DNA from: Planctomycetaceae bacterium
GTDB lineage: Bacteria; Planctomycetota; Planctomycetia; Pirellulales; Pirellulaceae
Length of the DNA stretch: 64,000 nt
NCBI GenBank assembly: GCA_020638975.1
Contig: JACKHN010000004.1
Span: forward strand, 186,001-250,000
Reading direction: 5' to 3'
The translations under genes and the position numbers were made by a program. A model generated the notes under the pieces. That model worked only from the letters and a program-made list of their open reading frames with translations. It was not told the DNA's origin and made no database searches. Within the stretch, counting starts at the first letter, position 1. Every line of letters begins with the position of its first letter. Shown here piece by piece: positions 26,423 to 35,810 of the stretch.

Positions 26423-29179
26423 CTATTGCAGTTCCCTAGCGACTTGCTCTGCCTGACGCATGACGCGCAGAATGTTGCCGCTCATGATCTTGTGCGTCTC
26501 CTCGGCGGTGTAGCCTCGGTTGAGCAACACTTGCGTGATCAGCGGATACGTCGAAACATCTTCCAACTGCTCAGGCAACTGGGACACTCCATCATAGTCC
26601 GAGCCGATGCCGACGTGGTCGATGCCTGCCACTCGAACGATGTGGTCAATGTGATCGACGACATCGTGGATCGTGCCCGGTAAGATCGGGTTCTTCAATC
26701 GCCAAGCGGCACGCGCCTTTTGATAATCTTCCTCTTCGGGATACTGTTCGCGCAGCTTGCGACTGGCGTCAAACATCTCGGCCATGCGACGAGCCGATTC
26801 GGGTTCCACGAAGCCCGAGAAGAAGTTCACCATCACGACACCGCCGTTTTTTTTCGTCAGAAGCAAGACATCATCCGGCACGTTGCGGGGGTGATCCGCG
26901 ACGGAACGAGCCGACGAGTGCGAGAAGATGATCGGAGCTTTGCTGACTCGCAATGCGTCTTTCATCGTGTCGGGCGAGACATGTGACAGGTCGACCAACA
27001 TGCCGAGCCGATTCATTTCCCTTACAATCTCTTCGCCAAAAGCCGACAGCCCGCCATGCTTAGGGTCGTCGGTTGCCGAATCGGCCCAGTCGAGCGTGTC
27101 GGAATGCGTGAGTGTCATGTACGCCGCGCCGAGTTCGTGAAGACGACGCAACGTCTCGAGCGAGTTCTCGATCGAGTGTCCGCCTTCGACTCCAATCAAC
27201 GACGCGATCTTGCCCGCGGCGCGGATTCGTTCGATATCGTCAACGGTGCGGGCGAACTCAAACGTCTCCGGATACCGCTCCATCATGGCTTGCACCAACT
27301 CGATCTGTTCCAGCGTTTGCAGCAAAGCATTGCCTCGCTTCGAAGTCTCGGCCGGAACATAAACCGACCAGAACTGGGCACCAGCGTTGCCTTGTCGCAA
27401 ACGGGCGATATCGGTATTCAGCGTAGGTTGTGGTTGGGAAATGTCGAGCTTGGCGAACGAAGACGACGCGTTGGTTCGTATCGCCCACGGCAAATCGTTG
27501 TGGCCATCGAAGACGAAACCAGCTTTGTGAACTTGGCTGGCCGCATCGGTTAGCTCGACGATCGGTCGCCGCTCTTTGCTTCGGAAATAGCCGGGACCTC
27601 GGACGACTTGCCCCGGTGTCGCCCCCGTATGCTCGCCGTTGTTGAGCACGAGTTTTCCGTTAATGAACACGTCACGAACGCCGGTGGCGTATTGATGCGG
27701 CTCTTCGAAGGTCGCGTGATCCCGAATCGTCGCTGGGTCGAACAGCACTATGTCCGCAAAGTATCCGAGTTTTAGGAAGCCGCGCCGGCGAATTCCCAGA
27801 TTCTGAGCGGGCAGGCCCGTCAGCTTATGAATCGCGGTTTCGAGTGGGATCACTTGTTCATCACGCGAGTACTTGCCGACCACTCGCGCAAACGAACCAT
27901 ACGCTCGCGGATGTGGATTCGACTTTAAGAACACACCCTCGGGTGCCAGCGACGACGAATCGCTACAGATGCTGACCCATGGCAGCGCGATCTTCCTCTT
28001 GACGTTCTCTTCACTCATCAGGAAGTACACACAGTCGACTCGGCTATCATCTTCGATCACGAGATCCATCGCCGTTTCTTCGGGCGATTTGCCTCGTTGC
28101 CGTGCGACTTCGGCCAACGACTTGCCGGTCAAGTGTTTAAGATCGTCGTTCTTGAATCCGACCAGCAGCACCTGTTCCGGTGAACCAGCCGCTAACAGCA
28201 AGTTCTCCCATTTGTCAGTCGGCGTACGCATCTCGCGAGCCACTCGCTTACGCGTCGCGGGCTCGCGCAAGCGGTCTCGCCAGCGATTGAATCCGCCTTC
28301 TTGGACCCAAGGCGGCATCGCAGCGTTCAATCCCGTGGCACCCGCGGTATAGGTATACATGTCCGCTGTGATTCGCAGGCCGGACGCGCGAGCTTCTTCG
28401 ACCTTGCGGATCACATCATCCAGCTTGTTCCAATTCTCTTTGCCGGCTGCTTTCAAATGATAGATTTCTGCCGCGATATTGGCTTCGCGTGCGATCTCGA
28501 TCAGTTCGTCGACGGCTTCGAGCAGCTTGTTCCCTTCGCTGCGAATGTGCGAAATGTACATTCCGTCATATTCGCCGGCGACTTTACAGAGTTCGATCAG
28601 TTCCCGCGTGTCGGCATAAAACGCCGGGGCATAGATCAGCGACGATCCGATTCCCAACGCGCCGTTCTCCATCTCCTGACGCACCAACTGTCGCATCGCA
28701 TCGAGTTCCTTGGCCGTCGGCTTTCGATCCTCAAAACCAACGGTATTAATCCGCAGCGTCGTGGCTCCGATAAACGATGCCACGTTTGGCGACACGCCGC
28801 GCGTTTCAAGATGTTCGAGGTATTCGCTGAGACTGCGCCACGGGATCTCGTATTTAATGTCACCCTGACTTTCGATCTCGTCCCGCTGCATGCCATCGGT
28901 CAGCGGCCCCATCGACCAGCCTTCGCCGAATACTTCGAGCGTCACACCTTGGCGAATGTCACTTTGACTCTTGGGGTCGACCAGCAGCGACTCGGTGGCC
29001 CAACTGAGCATGTTGATGAAACCGGGCGACACCGCCAGACCGGATGCATCGATCTGCTGCTTGGCGGTTGCATTGCTTAGGTCGCCAATCGCAGCAATCG
29101 AATCACCTTGAATCGCAATGTCGGCAACTAGCCCAGGACTCCCCGTGCCGTCGTAGATCGTGCCGCCACGAATGATCAT
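26423..29179 (-). CDS. Amidohydrolase (D-aminoacylase-like) fused to membrane dipeptidase (peptidase M19)
   Basis: A fusion of about 918 residues. The N-terminal part (1-535) is of the N-acyl-D-amino-acid deacylase type: IIRGGTIYDGTGSPGLVADI, GVTLEVFGEGWSMGPLTDG, ISHIRSEGNKLLEAVDELIE and EIYHLKAAGKENWNK. The usual metal pair HxH after PGFI is replaced by PGFINMLSWATES. The C-terminal part (550-918) is a membrane dipeptidase with all zinc ligands visible: DGHNDLPW, GVEGGHSIENS, LVDLSHVS, FSHSSARSVADHPRNVPD and GIGSDYDGV. The pairing points to use of D-amino-acid peptides, for example from peptidoglycan. No signal peptide from the ATG at 29179; the ATG at 29260 adds a non-homologous-looking leader. 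Confidence 0.9.
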   Translation of the reverse strand: MIIRGGTIYDGTGSPGLVADIAIQGDSIAAIGDLSNATAKQQIDASGLAVSPGFINMLSWATESLLVDPKSQSDIRQGVTLEVFGEGWSMGPLTDGMQRDEIESQGDIKYEIPWRSLSEYLEHLETRGVSPNVASFIGATTLRINTVGFEDRKPTAKELDAMRQLVRQEMENGALGIGSSLIYAPAFYADTRELIELCKVAGEYDGMYISHIRSEGNKLLEAVDELIEIAREANIAAEIYHLKAAGKENWNKLDDVIRKVEEARASGLRITADMYTYTAGATGLNAAMPPWVQEGGFNRWRDRLREPATRKRVAREMRTPTDKWENLLLAAGSPEQVLLVGFKNDDLKHLTGKSLAEVARQRGKSPEETAMDLVIEDDSRVDCVYFLMSEENVKRKIALPWVSICSDSSSLAPEGVFLKSNPHPRAYGSFARVVGKYSRDEQVIPLETAIHKLTGLPAQNLGIRRRGFLKLGYFADIVLFDPATIRDHATFEEPHQYATGVRDVFINGKLVLNNGEHTGATPGQVVRGPGYFRSKERRPIVELTDAASQVHKAGFVFDGHNDLPWAIRTNASSSFAKLDISQPQPTLNTDIARLRQGNAGAQFWSVYVPAETSKRGNALLQTLEQIELVQAMMERYPETFEFARTVDDIERIRAAGKIASLIGVEGGHSIENSLETLRRLHELGAAYMTLTHSDTLDWADSATDDPKHGGLSAFGEEIVREMNRLGMLVDLSHVSPDTMKDALRVSKAPIIFSHSSARSVADHPRNVPDDVLLLTKKNGGVVMVNFFSGFVEPESARRMAEMFDASRKLREQYPEEEDYQKARAAWRLKNPILPGTIHDVVDHIDHIVRVAGIDHVGIGSDYDGVSQLPEQLEDVSTYPLITQVLLNRGYTAEETHKIMSGNILRVMRQAEQVARELQ

Positions 29180-29439
29180 CGTACGTCTGACTCGAACAAA
29201 CACCAAAGAGGACTTCAAACAGGCGATGCACGAGGCGACACGGTCATTACGGGCTTCCAAACTGGTCGGGCGTCTGCGTTTACATGTCGGCTTTATGGTG
29301 GAACAAACACGAATAACACACTCCTATTGCCGATTCAATACTCGCTCTCAACCTTTGGTAACGCACGATGCGACTGTTTGGTTTGACATTTCCTGGTAGT
29401 CATCGTCCGGCCTGGCCGACATTTGACTGCGTTAAGAGC
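29180..29439. other. Gap, nothing recognised
   Basis: About 260 bases upstream of the amidohydrolase-dipeptidase gene. It may carry that gene's promoter; no clear element is visible. Confidence 0.4.
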
Positions 29440-31098
29440 TGCTGGATGGGAGTTTGGCGCCAAGAGGCCCCACTTTTGCGACGCACGTCGGTGATCATCG
29501 CTTCAACGATCAGTTATCGCACATGAGACGATTGCGGATCAGCAGCGGCGTCTGGCGAGTACAGGGAGTTTTGGCTCGATTGAAGGGAATCGACCGCGCG
29601 GAACTGACCAAAACCGATGGAATCCAACTGCGACATTTTCAACGAATTCTGAACAACGACATTGCCGAGGCAGAATTCCGAGATGTGCTGATTCCCATCT
29701 CGAATCGTTGGGGATTTCATATCTCGTTCCCGAGTTGCCGCAGCAAGTTCCGCTGAACACGACCAAGGGATTACGAGAACTATGTCGCGGATTGCAAGAG
29801 TTCTCGCGAGTGACGGACGAGCATTGAACTTCTCGTGCGGGCATCAAGAAGGGCTGTGTGCTGCCATCCGTCGTACTTGAGGGCTACAAAGATTCCATCC
29901 AGCTCACATTGTGGACGACCCGACGGAGAGTTTGCTGTACGGCCCTTTGAGATTTTCGGAACGAGTCGCTGAGACCGACCAGAAACGACAGTCGGACGCG
30001 GCCGCAAACTGTCTTGTCGAGCGTCGTACCCGCTACAAAGAAGTTCTTGGGTTCATGGAGAAAAGTATGTCCCCAACTGTCGCGGGTCGATCGCGGCATC
30101 GGCGCTGCCCAACGGTCGCACCACTATCGCCATCGGTGAGCTATACACGACCTTAGACTCTCTCCGGACGAAGTTCACGCGACCGGCCAAAGCGAAGTGA
30201 AACATATTCCTTTGCGAGATGGACGAGATCATCAAGCGTGTTGGTTTCAAGGCGACTTTGCGGCCTTTGTCGAGCATCTCGCAACGAGCCTCGCTTCTAT
30301 GCCGGGACGCAGAACAGTTGATAGAAGGAAGCGGCCTTCGTCTTGAAGAAGATGGACGGGCAACTCCCTAAACTGTTCAAGACGTTGCGCGAACCTTACG
30401 GCATCCGCGAGATTCGGCATACATCGCCCGAAGACGACCACCGCGTATTATCAACAGCCGTCCGGCGACGCGCCTGAAGCAGGCTTCTATTATCAACACC
30501 TTCAATCTTAAGTCGCGACCTTTGTACGGCATCAGCCCTCACTGCCGCGCGAAGCCGTACCAGGACATCACCTGCAACTCGCCCTGCAACAGGGTTAACT
30601 GACATCACAGTTCGCCGCCTCGCCAATCCGGCGTTCATCGAAGGATGGGCGTTGTATGCCGAGCGGTTGGGCTTAGTCAGGTTCTATGAAGATCCGTACA
30701 GCGACTTTGGGCGGACTTACGAGAACTGGCGAGCCTGCCGTTTGGTTGTCGACACGAGAATGCACTACTTCGGCTGGACTCTGAGCAAACCATCGACTTC
30801 ATGGCCAGCAACTACAGCCTTGCGTACGATAACATTGAAGCCGAGGTTGATCGCTACATCGTGGCCCGGGCAGGCACTGGCGTACAAGACCGGCGAGCTA
30901 AGATTCGGAACTGCGAGCGAAGGCCGAGAAAGAGCTCGGAGACGCGTTCGACATCCGCGAGGTTCCACGAGGTCGTACTGGGTAGCGGGGCGATTCCTGC
31001 TGGATGTTTTAGACGCGAATGTCAACGAATTCATCACCAGCAAGCAACCGGAGGGCGCTTTGACCTTGAACGAACAAGAGCCAGCCTATAAAAAATGA
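29440..31098 (+). pseudogene. Decayed DUF885 family protein gene
   Basis: A full-length but heavily broken DUF885 gene, with matching blocks hopping among the three forward frames. In order: PTFATHVGDHRFNDQLS (29453), ARLKGIDRAELTKTDG (29575), PELPQQVPLNTTK (29730), KGCVLPSVVLEGYKDSI (29855), HIVDDPTESLLYGPL (29905), SPDEVHATGQSEVKHI (30155), EMDEIIKRVGFKGDFAAFVE (30218), FIEGWALYAERLGL (30635), YENWRACRLVVDTRMHYFGW (30718) and LDVLDANVNEFI (30998). At least eight frame changes are needed. DUF885 proteins are exported and peptidase-like; this copy cannot be made. Confidence 0.85.
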
Positions 31099-31103
31099 GC
31101 CAC

Positions 31104-31184
31104 GCGGGCGTGGCGGTAACGAACGCGCGGGATTCAGGTTCCTGTCCTCGCAAGGGGGTGGAGGTTCGACTCCTCTCGCCCGCA
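31104..31184 (+). tRNA. tRNA-Leu (anticodon CAG), abnormal D-loop
   Basis: The acceptor stem GCGGGCG (31104-31110) pairs perfectly with CGCCCGC (31177-31183), discriminator A. The anticodon stem CGGGA/TCCTG holds the loop TTCAGGT, anticodon CAG. A long type-II variable arm (TCCTCGCAAGGGGGT) and T-arm GGAGG-TTCGACT-CCTCT follow. The 3' CCA is not encoded. The D-arm is GCG-GTAACGAA-CGC: an 8-base loop without the conserved GG that docks with the T-loop. It could be a functional variant or an early pseudogene. A strong terminator follows at 31201. Confidence 0.8.
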
Positions 31185-31200
31185 CTTTGGAAGCTGTTTG

Positions 31201-31229
31201 AAAAGGGTGACTTAAAACGTCACCCTTTT
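31201..31229 (+). terminator. Rho-independent terminator after tRNA-Leu
   Basis: AAAAGGGTGAC and GTCACCCTTTT form a perfect 11-base stem around the loop TTAAAAC, ending in a T-run and lying 17 bases after the tRNA. Confidence 0.8.
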
Positions 31230-31460
31230 CTCGTTGCGATAGGCAAGCGGGCTCGTGTACTGGCAGCCGCGATGGTTATGGTACAGCAACTGCTTTGTGT
31301 CAGGTCCACGCAATTCGATCGTCTGACGTAGAGCCCTGCGGACCAATGCTGTGGCCCAGTGATTGTGACGCAACTCGCTTTATAATACGACTCCAATCGG
31401 CGAAGGCGTATCGCGATAGGTAAGCACGAGTGCAGTGGCAGTTAGAACAAAGGGCTCACC

Positions 31461-32972
31461 GTGGGAAGCTGGAACGGATACAGGCGATTGATGCTCGCGT
31501 TGCTTTTGGTCGTACTTCCTGTCCTGCCCCTATTCGCCCGCGACATTCATGTTGATCCGCAAGCGGGAGACGACTCCTCGCCGTCTGGTCCGGTAGCGAC
31601 AATCCGGCAGGCCATTCGCATGGCACAACCTGGTGACACGATTCATCTGCGACCGATCGTCTACCGCGAGTACGCGGGCTTCTACGGCGTACGTGGTGAG
31701 CCGGGCAAACCAATCACGCTCGATGGGCACGGCGCGACGCTCGAAGGTTCCGATCCGCTCAAACCGGATCAATGGCAGGAGGCCGGAACGGACCTGTACC
31801 GTTGCGACGACCTCTTGCCTTACCTTGATGATGCTGTCATTCAACGCTGGTTTCTTCTGTGGGATGGCAAGATGCAACACATGGGGCGCACCTCGAAAGG
31901 CGCAAGTGCTCCGCTCAAAGAGCCCGAGAATCTACAGCCTGGCGAATGGACGTTCGTCAAGGAGGTAGGCAAGCAATCGCCAAGGCCGCAGCAGATTTCA
32001 GGAGCGTTCTATGTGAAATTGCCACCCGGCCAGAAGCTCGCCGATGCAAACATCTTCGTGCCGACCCGTTCGGCTGGCGTACAGTTCAGCGGCACAGGCC
32101 CCAACCATAACGCCCATCTCGTCATTCGTAACCTCACCGCCACGCATCCTTATAACGACGGTTTCAATATCCACGGGCACTGTGAAGACGTCCTGTTTGA
32201 AAACATTCAAGCTATCGAGTGTGGTGACGATGGCATCAGCGCACACGAGACGGCCCAATATCGCGTGGACGGCTTCGTCTCGATCGGCAACTCGACTGGC
32301 ATTTGTGACACAGGGGCCAGTGAGACAAGTTACGACCGTGTGTTCATCCGAGACTGCCTTGCCTTCGATCTATACTTCCTGGATTCGGGCCGCTACTCAG
32401 TGAGAAACGCCGTTGTTCTTTCGTCGGCGGCACGAACGTTGTACTTAACGGGCCGAGAAGCCTCTGAGCGTCCGTGTTCGCTCGCGCTCGATAATGTCTT
32501 CATTCGCCGGATGACGAACAGCAACGAAGTCCGCGTCTCGAAGGGCTCGGTATTTGACGCGCGTCGCCTAACCTTGCTCGGGCTTAACTTTCAGGCCACC
32601 GGTGGCGAAGTGAACCTGTACGAGTCCGTTGTGGCGGGTGTGTCTACCGTTGGCGAGCTGCCCGCTACGTATGACTACATCATGAAGACCCCGCGACCTG
32701 GAACGCTGATGTCGGAGATTGTTTTGTGGCGAGATGTACAATGGGCGGCGGACCGCAATTTGTATGGTGTAAGAAGCCTGCGTTTGGATCAGACAACCTA
32801 TACCGCAGAGAACTTCTCCGAATATCAAATGCAGACAGAACAAGACACCGCCTCGCGTTGGGACGCATCGGGAGTGAACGACGCGAAGATTGACGCAAGG
32901 CTGAACGCGTTGGAGATGCTGGTCGTCCCCGAGAGCGAACGTCGCCGGATGGCTGGTCTCGCAAACCCTTAA
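31461..32972 (+). CDS. Exported right-handed beta-helix (pectate-lyase-like) protein
   Basis: A 503-residue secreted protein starting at a GTG (31461), or at the ATG 31491 just before the hydrophobic segment LALLLVVLPVLPLFARD. It begins with a DUF1565/parallel-beta-helix start, IHVDPQAGDDSSPSGPVATI followed by RQAIRMAQPGDTIHLRP. Repeated coils follow (HLVIRNLTATHPYNDGFNIH, DVLFENIQAIECGDDGISAH, YDRVFIRDCLAF), the usual layout of polysaccharide lyases and carbohydrate-binding helices. No catalytic residues can be assigned. It stands alone between the tRNA-Leu and a mobile-DNA region whose repeat begins right at its stop codon. Confidence 0.85.
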   Translation: MGSWNGYRRLMLALLLVVLPVLPLFARDIHVDPQAGDDSSPSGPVATIRQAIRMAQPGDTIHLRPIVYREYAGFYGVRGEPGKPITLDGHGATLEGSDPLKPDQWQEAGTDLYRCDDLLPYLDDAVIQRWFLLWDGKMQHMGRTSKGASAPLKEPENLQPGEWTFVKEVGKQSPRPQQISGAFYVKLPPGQKLADANIFVPTRSAGVQFSGTGPNHNAHLVIRNLTATHPYNDGFNIHGHCEDVLFENIQAIECGDDGISAHETAQYRVDGFVSIGNSTGICDTGASETSYDRVFIRDCLAFDLYFLDSGRYSVRNAVVLSSAARTLYLTGREASERPCSLALDNVFIRRMTNSNEVRVSKGSVFDARRLTLLGLNFQATGGEVNLYESVVAGVSTVGELPATYDYIMKTPRPGTLMSEIVLWRDVQWAADRNLYGVRSLRLDQTTYTAENFSEYQMQTEQDTASRWDASGVNDAKIDARLNALEMLVVPESERRRMAGLANP

Positions 32973-33059
32973 GAATAGGTCAGAAATAACTTCGGCATTT
33001 CAAGAGTACGGTCCGCTGTGCGGACCTGAAATCCGTGAGGTCCGCACAGCGGACCCTAC
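32972..33059. repeat. ~88-bp palindromic repeat, left copy
   Basis: The unit starts GAATAGGTCAGAAATAACTT, runs on through CGGCATTTCAAGAGTA, then has an internal palindrome GGTCCGCTGTGCGGACCT...AGGTCCGCACAGCGGACC. Its inverted copy is at 37215-37300, and a partial copy of the outer box at about 61922-61952. It begins at the stop codon of the beta-helix gene. Confidence 0.85.
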
Positions 33060-33132
33060 GCAAAAGAAAAAGTTGAGCCGGTCCTTAGTTCGAGTTTCGC
33101 ACTTTTTGCTAGCAATTGTGACGAACGAAAAG

Positions 33133-33189
33133 AGCCTCCTTCACGATGGCTTGTGGCTACGATTCCAAGTCACATCGCACAGGAGGCTC
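33133..33189. repeat. Inverted repeat hiding the transposase ribosome-binding site
   Basis: GAGCCTCCT (33133-33141) is the exact reverse complement of AGGAGGCTC (33181-33189), which holds the Shine-Dalgarno sequence. A transcript entering from outside would fold and mask it. Confidence 0.65.
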
Positions 33190-33192
33190 ACG

Positions 33193-33819
33193 ATGTACTT
33201 GGCTACTTCTTTTGCGTTTCTGTTGCAAGAGTTCGCCGTGGTGATGAACGCCAAAACGTTGGAGAACTTCACGACGTTGCCGACGGGTTGGGTCTTTGCG
33301 CACCGGCACACGGTGACCGGCATGATCGTAGCTGCGGACGTAGCTGGCGTGAAACACCACTCGGTTTTTCATCGCATCTTCGCCGCCGCGAGTTGGTCGC
33401 TGGACGACGCCGGTTTGGCCGTGTTCCGTTTGCTGGAGCCCTATCTTGACGAAGAGATGACCTTGTTGGGGATTGATGATAGGTTGGCACGGAAGCGGGG
33501 ACTGAAGATCTTTGGCGTGGGGACGCATCATGGTCCGCTGCTCTCCAGCCGGGGACACACGGTGACGAACTGGGGCCTGAATTGGGTCGTGCCGCGAGTC
33601 ATTGTGCGATTTCCCTTGTGGCCGGATCGTCCGTTTTGCCTGCCGATTCTGTTTCGCCTGCATTTGAACGAGAAGGCGGCAACCAAGTGGCATCGACGAT
33701 GTGGTCATCACGCTGGCATTTTCAAACACCGTTCGCATGTGATGGACTTCGGTATCGATGGCCGACTGAGAGTAAGAGTCGACATCGTGCGCTGTTTCGG
33801 TACAAAAGATGCAGCATGA
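33193..33819 (+). pseudogene. Truncated DDE transposase (DDE_5/IS701-like)
   Basis: The N-terminal part of a DDE transposase. The start is ATG 33193 behind AGGAGG. LQEFAVVMNAKTLENFTTLP, GWVFAHRHTVTGMIVAADV, the first catalytic block LLGIDDRLARKRGLKIFGVG, THHGPLLSSRG and CLPILFRLHLNE are typical. After about residue 170 the similarity ends (EKAATKWHRRCGHHAGIFKH) and the second Asp and Glu are absent, so the protein is less than half length. The Shine-Dalgarno lies in an inverted repeat (33133-33141 with 33181-33189). Not active alone. Confidence 0.75.
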
Positions 33820-33898
33820 GTTAGTTACTTGAACCGTGCGAGCGGTGCCGCACGACGCAGGTCAATCGAAAGTTTCAAGAACTCAAAGGAGAGGTGCC

Positions 33899-34090
33899 AT
33901 GGTCACTTATGCCATCGTGGAACTTGATGACGGATTGACAGTTACGACGGTTCAGCCGGGACAATCCCCAGAGGATGCTGCAGCGGCCAGTTGCGGCGTC
34001 TTGGTGGACTCGGGGCCGTATGTAACCTATGAGGATGCTTGCGACGCGCTCGCAGAATTGGAAACTGCGAATGACGACGAGCGTCAGTAG
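33899..34090 (+). CDS. Small acidic hypothetical protein (63 aa)
   Basis: The start is ATG 33899, with AAAGGAGAGG at an ideal distance. The product is short, acidic and soluble: VTYAIVELDDGLTVTTVQPG, EDAAAASCGVLVDSGPYVTY and EDACDALAELETANDDERQ. I recognise no family. It is convergent with the kinase-like gene next to it, inside the region framed by the inverted ~88-bp repeats. The strong ribosome-binding site makes it likely to be real. Confidence 0.6.
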   Translation: MVTYAIVELDDGLTVTTVQPGQSPEDAAAASCGVLVDSGPYVTYEDACDALAELETANDDERQ

Positions 34091-34146
34091 CGCGTGCGTC
34101 GAGGTTTACGCGTGCTACTTCGCACGGCCACGAAGATCTGCATTCA

Positions 34147-35772
34147 CTAGCGAGATGGTGCCATCGCAAAGACGTCAGCAAAGCACCTGCTTCGTAACGT
34201 CTCGAAGACGCTTTGCAGAGACTCGCTCGAACCGGTTGAAGTGTCAATGACGAGCGAGCTTAGTCCCGGTGGATCCGGCTCTTCGGACTGTCGCTGTCGA
34301 TCAAAGAACTCTGGGCGTGTCTCGGAAAGAGCACCACCGTTCCGCGAGCGTGTGATGATCCGTTCCAAAGCAATCTCGTCGAGGCATTCACAATGTGCCG
34401 CAACGAACTCGGCATGGTGTCGGTTCGCGAGGTTTGCGGCGGTCACTCGCAAATCTGCCTCTAGATAGTTTCCGTCGAGCACGACTGAAGTGCCGTTGCT
34501 TAGGAGCCCTTCGGCCTGTTCATGCATCGCTTCGTAGACCCGCCTCCGATTCTCGGGGCGATAGGCCCCCTCATTGAAGTTAAGCTTGTCGTCACTGGCA
34601 CCAATCACGGATCGGCGGATCGCATCTGTTTGTAGCAGCGCGAACCCAAGCTGCTCGCTGATCGTCCGTGCGATCGTCGACTTGCCGGTGCCCGGCAAGC
34701 CGTGTATCAGAATCAGTACTGGTGGCCCGAGACGCAGCGAGTAACGATGAGCCAGGTTCAGATATGTGCTGGCCGATTCAAGCAGACGCTCACGCGCTTC
34801 ACCGACGAGTTGTTCCGCTCGCAAGGCACATACTTTGGCACGTACACACGCCCGGTAAATCTGATAGAAACTGATCACCTGCGGTGGTGGCGAGTCGCCA
34901 CTCTGCTCGAAGTAATGCTCGAAGATCGGGTCGGTGATATCATCGGCCCCCAAAAAGTCGCACTCCATAGCGAGGAATGCGAGTTCATCGACCACATCAA
35001 GTGTACGAAACTCTTGACTAAACTCGATGCAATCGATGACCAGCGGTGACGGATTGAAATAGATGTGCTCTGGGCGGAGATCTCCGTGTCCTTCGATGAT
35101 TCGTCCGTTGCGGACCCGCTCGTCAAGTATGTCTGGAGCTAGTTTCAGCACACGAAGTTGGGCCGAATGAACTCGGTGAATCGCCGCTTCGTCAAGATGA
35201 TGGGAGGCGGATAAGAGTTCGTCGCGATTTGCGATCACGTGATGCTCGATGTTTCGTCGATAGTCATCGACTATCATCGTCACTGGCGGAGCATTGTGAT
35301 AGAAATCCGACAATGTCCTCGCTAGTTGTTCGATCGCGACGGCACCCACTCGATCTTCGCGAATCAGGGTGTCCAGGGCGTTTCCAGCCGATAGACGTCG
35401 CATTTTTACAAGCCAATCGACAGGAACGCCAACTCGTCCGATGGCAAGTTGACCGCTCGCAGTCACGACAACAGGAACGATGCCCAGATACACGCCAGGT
35501 GCGAGTCGGCGGTTTAGTGTCACTTCGTTCTCACATGCTTTGCGCCGTAACTCTGCCGTGCTAAAGTCCACAAAGTCAAAGCGTACGGGCTTCTTCAATT
35601 TGTACGCAAACTGGTTCGTCAGGAAGACCCACGAGATGTGCGTCTCAATCAGCTGAACCTCTCCAGCCTGCTGGTGATCCGCAGACTGTCGCTGGAGTAA
35701 CCCAATGACTTCTTGCGACAACGCCAAATCACCATCTGGGGCACAGCGCTTACGCGGTGTTATCGTTTTCAT
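34147..35772 (-). CDS. Aminoglycoside-phosphotransferase-like / P-loop ATPase bifunctional protein
   Basis: A two-domain cytoplasmic protein of about 541 residues. The N-terminal part (1-340) is an APH/choline-kinase-like fold: HISWVFLTNQFAYKLKKPVR (ATP lysine region), catalytic loop GHGDLRPEHIYFN and metal motif VIDCIEFSQEFR. The C-terminal part (350-541) is an AAA/zeta-like P-loop kinase: LILIHGLPGTGKSTIARTIS (Walker A), GTSVVLDGNYLEADLR and ARN-type ERIITRSRN. The same fusion is common beside universal stress proteins; the substrate is unknown. ATG 35772 follows AAGGAGGTG; the open frame upstream to 35814 is ignored. Probable operon with ybaK and pcm. Confidence 0.88.
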   Translation of the reverse strand: MKTITPRKRCAPDGDLALSQEVIGLLQRQSADHQQAGEVQLIETHISWVFLTNQFAYKLKKPVRFDFVDFSTAELRRKACENEVTLNRRLAPGVYLGIVPVVVTASGQLAIGRVGVPVDWLVKMRRLSAGNALDTLIREDRVGAVAIEQLARTLSDFYHNAPPVTMIVDDYRRNIEHHVIANRDELLSASHHLDEAAIHRVHSAQLRVLKLAPDILDERVRNGRIIEGHGDLRPEHIYFNPSPLVIDCIEFSQEFRTLDVVDELAFLAMECDFLGADDITDPIFEHYFEQSGDSPPPQVISFYQIYRACVRAKVCALRAEQLVGEARERLLESASTYLNLAHRYSLRLGPPVLILIHGLPGTGKSTIARTISEQLGFALLQTDAIRRSVIGASDDKLNFNEGAYRPENRRRVYEAMHEQAEGLLSNGTSVVLDGNYLEADLRVTAANLANRHHAEFVAAHCECLDEIALERIITRSRNGGALSETRPEFFDRQRQSEEPDPPGLSSLVIDTSTGSSESLQSVFETLRSRCFADVFAMAPSR

Positions 35773-35810
35773 GCGACTACACCTCCTTCGACCGTCTCGT
35801 AGCAGGCTCG

